A DNA stretch of 64,000 bases from Tetrapyrgos nigripes (GCA_013368315.1 JAACJM010000033.1:310001-374000); one strand, 5' to 3'; shown: positions 8,126 to 20,892, counted from the first letter of the stretch. Notes: generated by a model from the sequence alone, not told the origin. Numbers and translations are program-made.

Positions 8126-11100
8126 TTATCCGTCAAACAGGTTGTGGACTTCGGACTGACTTCCAAAGCTTGGATCATGAGGCACGCTGAACAGTTGATC
8201 GACATTCATCATAAATTCCTGCCAATCTTGTTCACTGCGTAGAATGGACGTAAGAACGATGCAACAAGACCGTAACGAAGAGAGTTGTTCTACTTACCTT
8301 GGATTGGTTGGCCATTGAGGCAAATCGGCATTTGGCAATGGTTGTGGTGGAATCGTGTATTCTACAAGATGAATCAGATACAGATTCATCTTGAGCTAAG
8401 ATGTATGCATCATTGGAAGGAAATTTAATCTTACTCTTCAAGTTTTCGTACTGGGCAAATTGTTGAGGACCCAGACCCGTGTCTGACAGTGACACTGACG
8501 CCGCGTCCATCAAACCTCCGTCCGTGGAAGGTAGACAGGAGCTTGAAGAAATCAAAAAGGTAGAATCGTATACACTCAGATCACTGGTATACAAAGGGAT
8601 ATCGAAACCTGGACTCCCGGAATTCGACCAAGGCAAGTTTGACTCTGAAGGTGGCTGGTGATGAGGATGCTCGGTTTGGAAAGCAGAAGTTGATAGTACT
8701 GAGGAGGCTCCGTTAAGTGGGAGATGTGGAGCCAAGTGGCTTGCTGACATTACAGTATTGAGCACATCGCTGAAACAACCATCAGCTTACAAGGCGAAAA
8801 CGAAATGGTGGGTTGAGATAGAAGGAGGGACGCACATGAATCGACCAGCAAGTAAGAATCTGTGATGAAAGGCAAAAATAGTCCCGTTCAGTACGTGTTC
8901 AGTACGTTAAACAGGGAATCATACGCCGTACCTAGGTTCATAACACTGCAACAAATCGATACAATTATGAATACATGCGATTTCTTTCTGCAATATTTGA
9001 GCTTGAAAAGACTTTGTGCTGATGCCGTGCCACAAGTGGATGGCTAGGATCATAGCGGACTGGAAGAGATTGATCAACTTCAAAAGAAAATACGAATAAG
9101 TGCTGATACATAGTGGATTACTCGAAAAGACGCACCAAACGATGCCCAGCTACCGTGGATCTCCTCCTCAAATGGACTTCAACAACACGGATACATAATC
9201 TAGCTGCATTTACACAAATAGATAGCGAAGGGAATGATGAATCCACATGATAACCTGTCCGGGGTATAAAACGTCTATGGACCTGAATCTGAACCGAATA
9301 GTAGGTGCTCCAGAGGAGAGCAGATTGGCTGAAGAATACGTCGGTCTGATGGGATGAGTCCCATCGCACTGTTCATCGCCAATTATTGAAGTCGGTTAGT
9401 AATCGAAATGTCGTATCTCAGTGGAGAGAAGGCCCTTACAATGCGCCGGAACAGAATCTACCCAACTGTTCAAAGCAGAGTCCAATTCTGTGACCACTTC
9501 CTGGGGCGGTAAGACGTTCAGTCCAAAACCGGGCTTCTTAATGGAATACTGGGATTCGTTCAGACCCGCCGCATGCTCAACCTAGAGAAGAGAGAATAGA
9601 CGTACAATAGTCTCGTGAGCAATCCCATTGATCTGCATTAGCTTTAGATAGGAAGCCCAGAACGAAACCATCGATGGTTTCTCGACAGGTTGCTTGAAAC
9701 GCTGACTGGGAACTTCACTCAGCCAGTACTCGTCGTCGCACTCGATGATGGGATCAAGATCAAAACTTTCCAAAGCAAAATCGACAGAGAGATTCAGTAA
9801 GTTATTACACCGACGAAAGATCAATGCAACTCACTCTTGAATGGAGGTGGCTCTTGGTCGACCGTAGAATTCTGACAAAATCATATCAATCGTGGTCAAA
9901 AACCAAAATGCCCTTTTCCAGAGTTCGCCTTCTACGGAAGGCCCTGGTTTTTGATTGCTACGGCGATGTATACCTCTTCCTTGAGCGAGACGTATCGCGA
10001 CTCCGACAAGTAACCATTCCATGTCTGGCCGCAGTGTGATTTCCACTTCCTGAAGGTACTTGATGGTTAGCTATGAATATGATAGCCAGAGTGAGGCGTT
10101 CAGTGAGTCAAGTGATTGTAAATATGATTAGAGTATACGCTTACACAGTAAAGCTGGAGATGATAAAGCGAAAGTGGTTCATTGAAAACGAACTTGTCGA
10201 GTGGGATTTGATTATACCAGACCCAACCACTGGACCGAGCATCTCCACGAGGATATTGACGATTTGCGTATACGGACGCGCGAGCACATATTATGAGGAC
10301 CAGCGCTCCAAAAGCGGCATTACGAAGGTGAAGTCCGCTTTCAAGTGAGTGCTCGAATGACGGCCGATGCAGAAGAGGGTCATAGAGATTGACCTCCGTG
10401 AAGAACACATCAATTAAAACGCGCAGAGTCTCCTGGTCGGGAAATTCAAATGCTGGGAAGGATGAGACGGATCTGACAGGCCACTATAGTGAATCAGGTC
10501 AGATACGAGAGAAGGGCAAAATTCGGTTATCTCACGGAAGGATTCTCCCAAAACGGTTTCCGTTGAATACGACTGTACATGCGACGCCATGACTCAAAGC
10601 TCGAGGCTAGTTCCTGCCGGTGATCCATCGTCCCTAGAACGATCATAATGTGGCTCGACTCTCCGAAATGTTCTTGCTTTGGAATATCCGGAATGGTGAG
10701 ATGCGCAAGGGCAGTGGACAAGTCGGTTTCGACCTCGTCAGATTCGGCGGGGGACGATGCATATGGGCCTTCCCGCTCAGGAGGCTCTGCTGAATGTCCA
10801 TATTCTGGGGGTGAAGAATGATTGGAGTTGGAGCTTGAGGTATGATTGAGTTTCCGTTGACAATTAGCAAGCTCTCGTTCTAGAGCCTTCACGCGATTCG
10901 CGAGTTTTGTCAGGATTTTCAGAATCACTTCCTTATTATCTGGGATGTCAAAAGGTTCTTCTGCTGTTGCTTGCAAAATAGCATCAACTAGAGCCTGTGA
11001 TGAGTGCGAAGCAGCTGTTCGTGTGGACCTAAGCGATCGTTACTCTCTCGTCATCAAGGGTATGAAGTCCTGAGCGTACCCTCGTCTCGGCCCTCGTTTC

Positions 11101-11419
11101 TTAGTAAGTGTATTGATACTGTCAGATGGTTGGTTGATTGAGAATTTAGGAGTAGCTTTACCTGTTGTGGTATACTATGTATGCACTCGACATTGAAGTG
11201 CACACATGAACTGCAAACGTTGCTGGGCATCTTTGCACTGTCACCTACACGTGTATTTAACTTGAAAGCTGGAAATAGTCCATTGGCATCTCTTACATCG
11301 TACTGGTTGAAAGAACCGTCAGGAATGGAATTACAGCAATGAAAATACTCACTTTTCCTCCTACGACATTCATCGCAGGCGTTCTGAGAACGCTTTCTGA
11401 ATTCCTTCTGCTCGCTCAT
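8126..11419 (-). pseudogene. Zn2Cys6 fungal transcription factor, tandem copy 1, with premature stop
   Basis: Multi-exon gene starting ATG at 11419. The first exon ends in the CDECRRRK codons, a 6-nt exon (11297-11302) supplies the next residues, and exon 3 completes a C-x2-C-x6-C-x9-C-x2-C-x6-C zinc cluster. A 20-nt exon (11080-11099) with KRGPRR codons follows, then a coiled-coil (KILTKLANRVKALEREL) and a fungal_trans (PF04082-like) regulatory domain with LLHRPSFE, GRGIHRR and WKRAFWFL motifs. The C-terminal exons run to TAA at 8126. At 9582-9584 an in-frame TAG replaces a Tyr codon present in copy 2, which would remove the C-terminal third. The C-terminal part also lacks a short segment present in copy 2 (the stretch around LHYAADEH). 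A nuclear DNA-binding regulator is the family role; target genes are unknown. Confidence 0.8.
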
Positions 11420-11783
11420 GATAGCCTTGCAAAATCAAGTTGGCTTAAGTACGCCCCTGAATTCAAATTTGGTGACATGTACGCACAGATGAGAAGGGGA
11501 GTAATCCTATCGTAGCAGCCTAGCTTTGAGGTCTCTTGTTCGCAAGGCAAGACAACAATATGCTTGGAGAGACTGAAAGACGAGGTTAGAAAGAGAAGTC
11601 TGAGACGGTTGACGTGGGCTCGGTGCCGGTGCCGCCAAGTCACATGCTTTGACACGTAGCACGTGACTGCCTATTCTCACGGACTCCGCTTGAGCCCGTC
11701 GCGTTCAACAACGCGTCCAAACCGGGCCCTGGGTGCACCAGTCTCATTGGGTAGTAACGGAAGTAAACCTTCTCAAACCGGTT
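11420..11783. promoter_or_regulatory. Upstream region of transcription factor copy 1
   Basis: Intergenic space between the start of copy 1 and the F-box fragment. Parts near the ATG align with the region upstream of copy 2 (15791-15900), so the proximal promoter was duplicated together with the gene. No distinct binding site was recognised. Confidence 0.35.
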
Positions 11784-12128
11784 CTATCGCAGGAGTGTGT
11801 TTTTTTGAAAAGACGTAAGAGATTGTCCGTTAGCATGGAGACATGGTAAGATTACAAATCGACAAGCGCTCACATAGAATGTTGATTTATCATCTTCGGT
11901 CGCCTTTCGTTGCATGGGTGCGGGTGCATTGAATAAAACCCGAAAATCGGAGACATCGTCCCGGGCAATTGTAGACAATGGTTTACTACATACAGAGGCA
12001 CATTCAATGTTGTCTTCCTGTTCAGAGCATTCAAATACCATTTGAAGAAGCTCCGGTATACATGAAAGAACCTCGCGCACCGTGACGGCTGGCCGCGAAT
12101 TGGCTGCTCTACCTAGTGCTTTCATCAT
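11784..12128 (-). pseudogene. F-box protein fragment (N-terminal exon only)
   Basis: The frame starting MMKALGR contains CIPELLQMVFECSEQ, ASVCSKPLSTIARDDV and FRVLFNAPAPMQ. This is the usual order of the F-box followed by the VCK-W-IA and LF-LLAPM motifs of a large Agaricomycete F-box family. The tryptophans expected after VCK and DDV are missing, and no further exon with leucine-rich repeats follows before the next gene. It lies at the junction between the two tandem transcription factor copies, so it is probably a relic caught in the duplication. Confidence 0.5.
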
Positions 12129-12415
12129 TGAGCGTGCTGCAAACTACTTGGCAGGAGTAATCGCCTCCTGATGCCAGAAAATGACATACTCAGAAGATCC
12201 AAGACACCAATTATCCGTCGAGTTTTATCGCATAGGACTCTTTATAACTGCACTAGGATAATAAATGGGGAAGTTCCTACTCTAAGGACATATCGAAATA
12301 CTACACATAGAGATGAGAGGAGAGCTTTCTACACTGGGGAATAATTATAGTACTGGGACAACGAGAAGAAAGAAGTTTCTAGGTACAATGTTCTGAGAAG
12401 CATGTAAGACAGAAA

Positions 12416-15400
12416 TTATCCGTCAAACAGGTCGTGGACTTCGGACTGACTTCCAAAGCTTGGATCATGAGGCACGCTGAACAGTTGGTGGATATTCATG
12501 ATAAATGCCTGCCAATCTTGTTCACTGCGTAGGATAGACGTAAGGACAATGCAACAAGAAGGATCGTAACGAAGAACTGTTCTACTTACCTTGGATTGGT
12601 TGGCCATTGAGGCAAATCGGCATTTTGCAATGGTTGTGGTGGAATCGTGTATCCTACAAGATGAATAGATACAAATTAATCTTCAGCTGCCAGGTATGCA
12701 TCATTGGGGGAAAATCTAATCACACATACCATTAACATGTTCATCCGCTGCATAATGCAGCGTATTCTCTGCTAGGGAACCTTGACCGTGACCAGGAGCT
12801 GCGTTCAAGTTTTCGTACTGGGCGAATTGTTGAAGACCCGGAACCGTGTCTGACAGAGACATTGACGAGGCGTCCATGAACCCTCCGTCCGTAGAAGGTA
12901 GATAGGAACTTGAAGAAGTCAAAAAGGTAGAATCGTATACACTCAGATCACTGGTATACAAAGGGATATCGAAACCTGGACTCCCAGAATTCGACCAAGG
13001 CAAGTTTGAGGCTAAGTTTGGTTGGGGATGAGGATGCTCGGCTTGTAAAGCAGAAGCTGATGGTACTGAGGAGGCTCCGTCAACTGGGGTATGTGGAGCC
13101 AAGTGGCTTGCTGACATTACGGTATTGAGCAAATCGCTGAAACAATCATCAGCTTGCAAAACCAAAATGAAGTGGAGGTTGAGACAGAAGGAGGGACGCA
13201 CATGAATCGACCAGCAAGTAGGAATCTAAGATGAAATGCAAATAATATCCTTCAGTACGTTAAATGTGACGGGAAAGGGAATTATATGATGTACCTAGGT
13301 TCATAACATTGCAATAACTCGATGCATTTATGAATGAAGGCGATTTCTTTCTGCACTACGTTTGATTGAAAAGACTTTGTGCTGATACCATGCCACAAGT
13401 GGATGGCTAGGATTATCGCTGAATGGAACAGATTGAGCAACTTCAAAAGAAAATACGAATAAGTACTGATACATAGTGGATTACTCGAGAAGACGCACCA
13501 AACGATGCCCAGCTGCAATGGATCTCCTCCTCAAATGGGCTTCAACAACACGTATACATAATCTAGCTGCATTTACACAAATAGATAGCGAAGGGAAAGG
13601 CGACTCCGCATGATAACCTGTCTGGGGTATAAACCGCCTATGAACTTGAATTTGAACCGAATAGTAGGTGCTCCAAAGGAGTGCGGATTGGGTGAAAAAT
13701 ACGTCCGTCTGCTGGGGTGAGTCCCATCGCACTGTCCATTACCAATTGAAGTCGGTCAGTAATCAGTAAACCTCAGTTAAAAGATTACCCTTACGATGGG
13801 CCGGAACAGAATCTACCCAACTGTTCAAAGCAGAGTCGAGTTCCGTAACCACTTCATGAAGCGGTAAGACATTCAATCCAAAATTTAAACCAGGTTTCTT
13901 GATGGAATACTGGGACTCCTTCAGACCGGCATGCACAACGTAGGGACGAGAGAACAAACGTACAATAGTCTCGTCCGCAATCACATTGATCTGCATCAGT
14001 TTTACATAGGAAGCCCAGAACGAAACCTTCGAAGGTTTCTCGACAGGTTGCTTGAAACGCTGACTGGTAACTTCACTCAGCCAGTACTCATCATCACACT
14101 CGATGATGGGATCAAGGTCAAACCTATCGAGGAAGCAAAGCAAAATTGATAAAGATTCTGTAAGTGATTACGCCGACGTGAAGAAAGGTCAGGACGACTT
14201 ACTCTTGAATGGAGGTAGCTCTCGGACGACCATAGTATTCCGACAAATGCGTATCAGTCGTCGTCAAAAACCAAAACGCCCTTTTCCAGAGTTCGCCTTC
14301 TACAGAAGGTTCTGGGTTCAGGTTATTACGACGATGTATACCTCTTCCTTGAGCAAGACGTATCGCGAATCCGGTCAGTAACCACACCGTGTCTGGTTGC
14401 AGTGTGATTTCGATTTCCCCAAGGTACTTGATGACCAGCTATGAATATGATAGCCATAGTGAGGCGTTCAGTGAGTCAAGTGACTACAAATGACTAGAGT
14501 ATACGCTTACACAGTAAAGCTGGAGATGGTAAAGCGAAAGTGGTTCATTGAAAACAAATTTGTCTAATGGGATTTGATTATACCAGACCCAACCACTGGA
14601 CCGAGCATCTCCTCGAGGATATTGACGATTTGCGTATACGGACGCGCGAGCACATGTTATGAGGACCAGCGCTCCAAAAGCAGCATTTCGAAGATGAAGT
14701 CCGTTTTCAAGTGACTGCTCGAATGACGGCCGATGCAGAAGAGGGTCATAGAGATTGACCTCCGTGAAATACACATCGACTAGTGCACGCAGAGTCTTTT
14801 TGTCGGGAAATTCAAATGCTGGAAAGAATGAGACGGGTCTGACAACCCACTAGAGTAGGTCAGGTCAGGTCAGATAATAGAAAAGACAAAAAAATCGACT
14901 ATCTCACAGAAGGATTCTCCCAAAACGGTTGTCGTTTGATACGACTGTACATGTCCCGCCATGACTCAAAGCTTGAGGCTAGCTCCTGTCGGTGATCCAT
15001 TATGCCTAAAACAACCATGACGTTGCTCGACTCTCCGAAATGTTCTTGCTTCGGAATATCTGGTATGGTGAGACGCGCAATGGCAGTAGACAAGTCGGTT
15101 TCGACCTCGTCAGATTCGGCGGGGGGTGATGCATATGAGCCTTCCCGCTCAGGAGGCTCTGCTGAATGTCCATATTCAGGGGGTGAAGAATGATTGGAGT
15201 TGGAGCTTGAGGTATGATTGAGTTTCCGTTGACATTTAGCAAGCTCTCGTTCTAGAGCCTTCACGCGATTCGCGAGTTTCGTCAGGATTTTCATGATCAC
15301 TTCCTTATTATCTGGGATGTCGAAAGGTTCATCTGCTGTTGCTTGCAGGATGGCATCAACTAGAACCTGTACCGAGTGCGAAGCAGCTGTTCGTGTGGAC

Positions 15401-15790
15401 CTAAGTGACTGTTACTCTCGTTATCGATGCAAGAAGTACTAAGCATACCCTCGTTTTGGCCCTCGTTTCTAAGTTTATTGACACCGTAAGATGGCAGTTT
15501 AGTCGAGAATTTGGGCGCAACTTTACCTGTTGTGGTTTACTATGTATGCACTCTACATTGAGGTGCGCGCATGAAGTGCAAACGTTGTTGGGCGTCATCT
15601 CACTGTCACCTACACGTGTACTATTCAACTTGATGGCTACTAACCATCTACTGACATCTCTTACATCGTACTGGTTGAAGGGACCGTCAGCGTCGGAATT
15701 ATAGTAATGATGACAACACTCACTTTTCCTCCTACGACATTCATCGCAGGCGTTTTGGAAACGCTTTCTGGAATCCTTCTGCTCGCTCAT
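12416..15790 (-). CDS. Zn2Cys6 fungal transcription factor, tandem copy 2, apparently intact
   Basis: Sister of the gene at 8126-11419, same strand and same exon plan. Exon 1 (15724-15790) ends in CDECRRRK, the 6-nt exon is at 15665-15670 between introns 15671-15723 and 15610-15664, and exon 3 gives C-x9-C-x2-C-x6-C. Splicing restores the canonical RKIRCD of zinc-cluster proteins. A leucine/charged coiled coil follows (ILTKLANRVKALERELA), a Ser/Pro-rich linker, then the fungal_trans domain with YFTEVNLYDPLLHRP, GRGIHRR and RAFWFLTTTD. The last exon is read in the frame QWPTNP|SEQDWQAF and ends at TAA (12416). At the position of the premature stop of copy 1 this copy has Tyr. It should be a nuclear regulator; the regulon is unknown. 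I see no stop in the exons I followed. Confidence 0.82.
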
Positions 15791-18473
15791 GATAGCCTGG
15801 CGAGGTCAGAATTTGGCTTAAGTACGCCCATGGTCCAACTTTCGGTAAAACGCACACACGGATGACAAGATGAGGCGTGGCAGCCCTAGTGAGAGGTCTT
15901 TTGTGCACAAAGCCCGTCAAACAATATGCTTGAAAACACTTGATTCCGTTGAAAGAAGAGGTCGAAAAGAAAGAGGTACAGCGTCACCGTGACGTTGACT
16001 TGAATCACATGGTGATAGGTTTTTCCCAAGGCTTGGCGGTCCGTCGTTTCCCGACCTACTGGACCTCAATACTCCTTATTGGTAGGCCCTTCCGTTGCGA
16101 TGGCTGCTCTGTGTACCCGTGGCCATAGCGAGTGGAACAGCTACCAGATGAATATTGCAACGTCTTAGGCGATGATGGGAAAATGGGGGAAAACAGTGAC
16201 TTTTAGCACTCTCGCTCTAGCGCTGCCTTAAGTCATAGCTGACTACGGTTTTCCTTCGCCTGCTTTTCTGGCTTTTCCTCACCTAGAGATCGACATCGAC
16301 GCATCGGACATACCTCATCACAAAAGTGGGAACTGGGTAATCGACGTGGTGAGTTTTATGTGCTCTATCTTCAGAGTGACTTTGCTAGTCTCGGTACCAC
16401 TACTACCAGACTGACTGAGATCTTCCTTATCTGCTTTTTGTCATATGATTATGGGCAGGTGAAGCCCAAAATGTGAGGGAGGTGGAATGTAGGCCATCAG
16501 TGAGTGTTCCGCATTTCTATGCCCTCTCTCTCTATACAAATCTCTTCACCTTTGTGCTGACGACTTTTAAGTATTTTGCAGTGCTCGATGCGTATAGATG
16601 GGCTTCAAGAGCACTAATGAATATGCGTACTAGAGCGGGCAGGGCATTATTTGACGTTAGTAACCATGCGCATTTATCTCACTTCATACAGTGAAAATAC
16701 AAAACTAAACATATGTTCAGGTGTATTTCTGCTGTATCTCGTTCTGAAGAGGAGTGATTGTTAGCTAAGCCATAAGCTTCGGAAGCAATCGTTTCATCTC
16801 CTTTGTAATCAGAACAATCCCAAGTATCCTTGGTATGCGAAAGAGCACCTCAAAGAAAAGAAGTGGGTAGGAAGATTATTCACTGGACGGAGCAACATGT
16901 ACTACAGCCTCCCTCCTGCTCATCCCTACTGCAGCATACGTATCCTTTGGTATACTGCAGGTCCATCTCCACTCTCAACAAGCCCATATCCACTCTCAAC
17001 GAAAACTTCACCACCAAGCTCCACAACCTATCTTCGCCTCTCGGTTGATACCGGTTGAGATGTAGGCAAGATTTACGGTTGTGTACCAGTAGACCTCGCT
17101 TCAGCCTTCAGCAGGCGAGAACGGGATGAAGCTGAAAATGAAGGACAGAAAGATGACGAGGTGAAATGGGCAAAACGGGAAGACAAGTAGATGTGGCAAT
17201 CTAAAGTTACTCGATAAACAGCCCGAGGCACCTCGTGTTTGGTCTTGCTCCTCCCAAGTTGCACAGTGTTACTTGATGAGCAGCCTTAACAATCGGGAAA
17301 CTGGAATTGGCGCCAGCAGGGGCAGTGGGATTGCCCATGACAGCATGGCAGTCGATAGTATTATTAATCCGGTGAGTCACTCTTCAAACTTCAAGCTGCA
17401 AGCGTGCGATGGCTTATGTTCTATGCATTAGATTAGACTTTCCAGAGTTCAGCCGCAGCAAAAGACGAGCTGTTCTGCGCCCCAGGTTTCTATCCAAGTC
17501 GAAAGCTTCCTCGGTGACGGTGAGGGCACTGAGAAAGGTGCTCAGGACTCAAGCAAGAGCATTCAATCTTTTGACAAGTTTGACGGTGATCAACACGAAA
17601 TCCTGTCATTCGGCAATTGGGCAGCCTTACAATCCTCCATACCCGTACTTTCATTGTTGATCTCCTAAGGATGCTTTAGGTTGGCTTGGAATCTTGAAAG
17701 TCTCTGGAGACACTGAATGTAGTATATATACCTATAGAGACGTGTTGAAAATATTTGGACGAAAGAGTTAGCAGAACTAAGCAGAACAAGCATGGCTCAT
17801 TGATTGGCCTAAGCACTCTTCCGTTGGTGATGCTTGAAACCGACGCGACGGGTCGGTTACCTGCTCGCGTAGACGCCCAAGTCACGTGAGAGGTTCGTGA
17901 CCAATTCGTGACACGTCTTCCTCCAGTCGGCATTTCTCAGCAGTTTAGATAAACGTACTGCGAGCTCGTCCTCCCTGGGAGTGGCTGATCCCGTAACGAT
18001 GATGTACTATTATACTAGGTACATCGGACGCCTCCGGACCCCCCGTATCAGATCTTGGTCCTAGCCAATACATTCCTTCCCCTCGTTCTATCTGCTAGCT
18101 CTGGGTCTACACCCTACTGCACCTATGTTACACGTCAACTCGGACATGCATCTCAATTAAGAGGAACTACTCTACTATCACCTTCCAGAGCGACTCAAGA
18201 GACACCCAGACGTTGAGGAAAAGCTTGGGAAAAGCCGAATGGCATACGATCAGCAGAAAGTTGTAGCGCTATCCGGAGTCTGATCGGCTGGTGTACTTCG
18301 TCTGTTTTCAACCGGCTTGTTCATAACGGAAGTTGGTCAAAACAGAGTTGTTGGTGCGTATCCTCTGTCTCTCTGACCAAGTAAAGAAGATACTGACATA
18401 CTTCTTCCTTCTCTCTTTCTAACTTACAAACCCAAACCCTTCTTCATTGCTCGTATTCTATGCAAACCACACC
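15791..18473. other. Gene-poor interval
   Basis: The first ~110 bases repeat the upstream region of transcription factor copy 1. The remainder has only short overlapping ORFs with no motif, codon bias or plausible splice structure that I can support. The last part (about 18360-18470) is pyrimidine-rich (ctctgtctctct, ttccttctctctttct) and directly precedes the nucleotidase remnant, so it may be that gene's old promoter. Confidence 0.4.
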
Positions 18474-19220
18474 ATGACAATTGGCGACTTTTCCGCTCAA
18501 GCTCTTATCAGCAACGGGGAGATGAAGGTTGGCGTTATTGGGTGTCCTAATTTGCCTCTGAATGGAGAAGGAAAGAAGGGAGGTATCCTCTGTGCGGTAG
18601 AGGGGGAGGTTGCCTAGCAGATTCCCGTCGTCTTTTTGTCTTCTTCCTCAGTGGACGCAGAAGCACCAAAACCTACACGTGTACACATCTCAGCAGGATC
18701 TCCATCGACCTCTTTCATCTTTCCGTCATCCTCCTTCACCTTCCTCGAATTCGTCGAATCAGTCCACTCCTCACATTCCACGGCTTCTCGCATCGCAGAC
18801 ACTTTGCGTACCACCAGCTTCCAGGTCAATAATCCCATACGCATGGACTCACAGGTGAAATACTGCGTCTTGGCTCGCCGGGTTTGTTATTCCCAGTTTC
18901 CCTCTTCCTCCTCCAATCCGCCGAATCAGAACCAGAATACGTCCCTCGTATTACTATACCTCCGCTCCCAATCTCTGGCCTAGGCCCCGCTGTGAAATGT
19001 ATCGAGGACATATGGGGCCATACGCCTGGGTTTCCCCTCGTCTCTGAGGCGGATGGGAAAGTGATAGGTTCGAAGGGAGAGAAGTTGGATTTTGGAAGGG
19101 CAGGATGTTGGGGGATAATTGGGGTGTTATTTGCTATGGGGAAGGAGGGAGGTGTGCATGGGCCGGGAAGGTGCTGGAGGGTGTCAGGAAGGTGCTATTT
19201 GGGGATAAAGAAGGTGGAAA
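18474..19220 (+). pseudogene. 3'(2'),5'-bisphosphate nucleotidase (HAL2/MET22 type) remnant
   Basis: Three conserved pieces of the family are seen in order. MTIGDFSAQALIS is the N-terminal VTVGDFSAQ motif. GEMKVGVIGCPNLPL is the mid-domain motif. Then come HSTASRIADTLRTTS, IRMDSQVKYCVLAR, IWGHTPGFPLVSEADGKV and a C-terminal VLEGVRKVLFGDK in another frame. The N-terminal motif is joined straight to the mid motif, so about 100 residues with the EED and DP-DGT metal-binding sites are gone. Frames change after YCVLAR and near the end. Functional family members remove the 3'-phosphate from PAP in sulphate assimilation; this copy cannot do so. Confidence 0.8.
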
Positions 19221-20135
19221 GAGTTGGGACAGTGTGGGGTGTACGTGGCTATGACTTGGATAGGGGAGTTGTTGTGTTATTTGTTGACTTTTTTTTCGCC
19301 TTCATGTTATGGACGAAGGACTTGTAACAGATTGGGGAGCCTCAGCCTCAGCCCAGCACCGGCAGTACTCCACACAGTGTTGTTGCTCTGGTGCTGCTGT
19401 TCTTGCTGTCCCAGTGTTGTTGTTGGTGCTGTTGACAAGACCACGTTGGAGTGGGCCGAGGGCTGGCTATCGCTTCGCCAGAGCCAAACGCAGTGGATTG
19501 AAGTCGAGAACTAACTACGGAGTACGCGCTGGCAGTACCCTACGCGATCATGTGACTCTACAGGGCCTAGGCCGCCTCGAAACCCCTACTCCAACGTCCA
19601 CGTCCACTATAGCGGCATGCACACCGAGATTTACACGCGAGATCTACACTATCCCGACATGTACACAGAAACCTACATACGCTGAGACTTCCTAACTCCA
19701 CTATGCCGACTATGCCGAGACTGACGTCTTACACCTCCACCTCCACTATACCGACTTCCACGTCAACGTCCACGTTCACTTCTATTGCCCCTCCGCTATA
19801 TCGACGTCCGCGTACAGGCTACATACACCTGCACCCTATGCGCATGCTTCTGTGGTCTGAGTCTAGGTCAGGATCATAACTGAGGTCTGGGTCTCAATCT
19901 AGAGGAAAGCTTGCAGACGAGGAATAGGATGCGAATTTACGGTGAAGAGGTCTGGGTTGGGTTTTGAGTTTTGAGTTTTTCGTCGGTGCTATGGTCCTTG
20001 TCTGGAACCCGTTCCTTTGATTGGTATCTTTGTTACCTTTTCGTTCTGTGTTCTTTGTTGTTGACCTTATGCTAAATTTGTTTTCTCGCTTTCATCCATA
20101 CCCATACCGAATTCACAAAAAAGTTGTGGCTATTT
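19221..20135. other. Degenerate C/T/A-rich repeat region, no gene
   Basis: Bases 19590-19850 are dense in CCAC, TACAC and ACGTCCAC words, an imperfect low-complexity repeat. The flanking sequence is without recognisable coding content. Confidence 0.45.
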
Positions 20136-20600
20136 TCATTTTGTCGTTTTGGTGTTGTCGGTGCTATTCTGCATCCTCATGCTACTGGTTGAACGATCTG
20201 TTCTTTGAGATGCAACGAACAGTTTTTGGATCCCAACTGACACTGGCGTGCGAACATCTAGATTTTGTGGTAGTCTCTTGGCCCGACATCGACGTTGGCA
20301 GATGAAGATGGATATGATAACACCGAGGATCAGGACCGTACTCCCGAGAACAGATGCAAGGATTGTTGTCATTTTGGACGAACTAGGAGACTTGGTAATG
20401 GTCGTAGTGGACGTCGAGTCCGTTGTTATTGATGTGGATAATGATATTGAGAAGGAGCTCGGGCCGTTTAAGACCGAGGATGAGCGACGAATGTTGACAG
20501 TGGAGATCCACGAGGAAGAAGATGGACTGGATGGTGAGTCTAAGGGTCTGTCCAGAAGGACTGTTTGGGGACTGGTGGTTCTGGACGCAGTCCTATAGAA
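20136..20600 (-). CDS. Ser/Thr-rich single-pass membrane protein, 3' part, hypothetical
   Basis: A continuous minus-strand frame of Ser/Thr-rich sequence (SLSTSITTDSTSTTT) runs into one hydrophobic segment, SVLGSTVLILGVIISIFIC, then a basic QRRCRAKR stop-transfer and a short cytoplasmic tail ending at 20136. This layout is common in Agaricomycete surface proteins with a glycosylated ectodomain. More exons with Pro/Thr-rich sequence (PTSPTSIPDPLVPTPPGP) are visible at about 20640-20820, joined by plausible introns, but I could not fix the start codon. The gene could be a truncated copy. Confidence 0.4.
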   Translation of the reverse strand, partial: FYRTASRTTSPQTVLLDRPLDSPSSPSSSSWISTVNIRRSSSVLNGPSSFSISLSTSITTDSTSTTTITKSPSSSKMTTILASVLGSTVLILGVIISIFICQRRCRAKRLPQNLDVRTPVSVGIQKLFVASQRTDRSTSSMRMQNSTDNTKTTK

Positions 20601-20892
20601 TCTATCGTGAATACTTGAACATCATACTAAGGGAAGTATATGCACAGAGTAGGATGTTCTGGAGAATGGGTTTCAACGGGCTCAGTACTTGGACCTGGGG
20701 GCGTTGGAACTAGCGGATCTGGAATGGATGTAGGACTCGTTGGAGGCGGCACAGCTTGTGAGGGGAATGGTCCAAGCGTGGTGAAAGGACTTGTGAACAG
20801 TATTTAGCAATACGAACACGAACAAGATCCCTAAGTATGGATACCCACCTGTGGTTCAGAATGCCTATCAAGAAAAAGGAGCTTGTACGCAA

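Noticed and set aside
8232..8300. C-terminus of transcription factor copy 1 ending at 8232
   Set aside because: That frame reads through an intron. The frame QWPTNP|SEQDWQEF after splicing is shared by both copies and ends at 8126.
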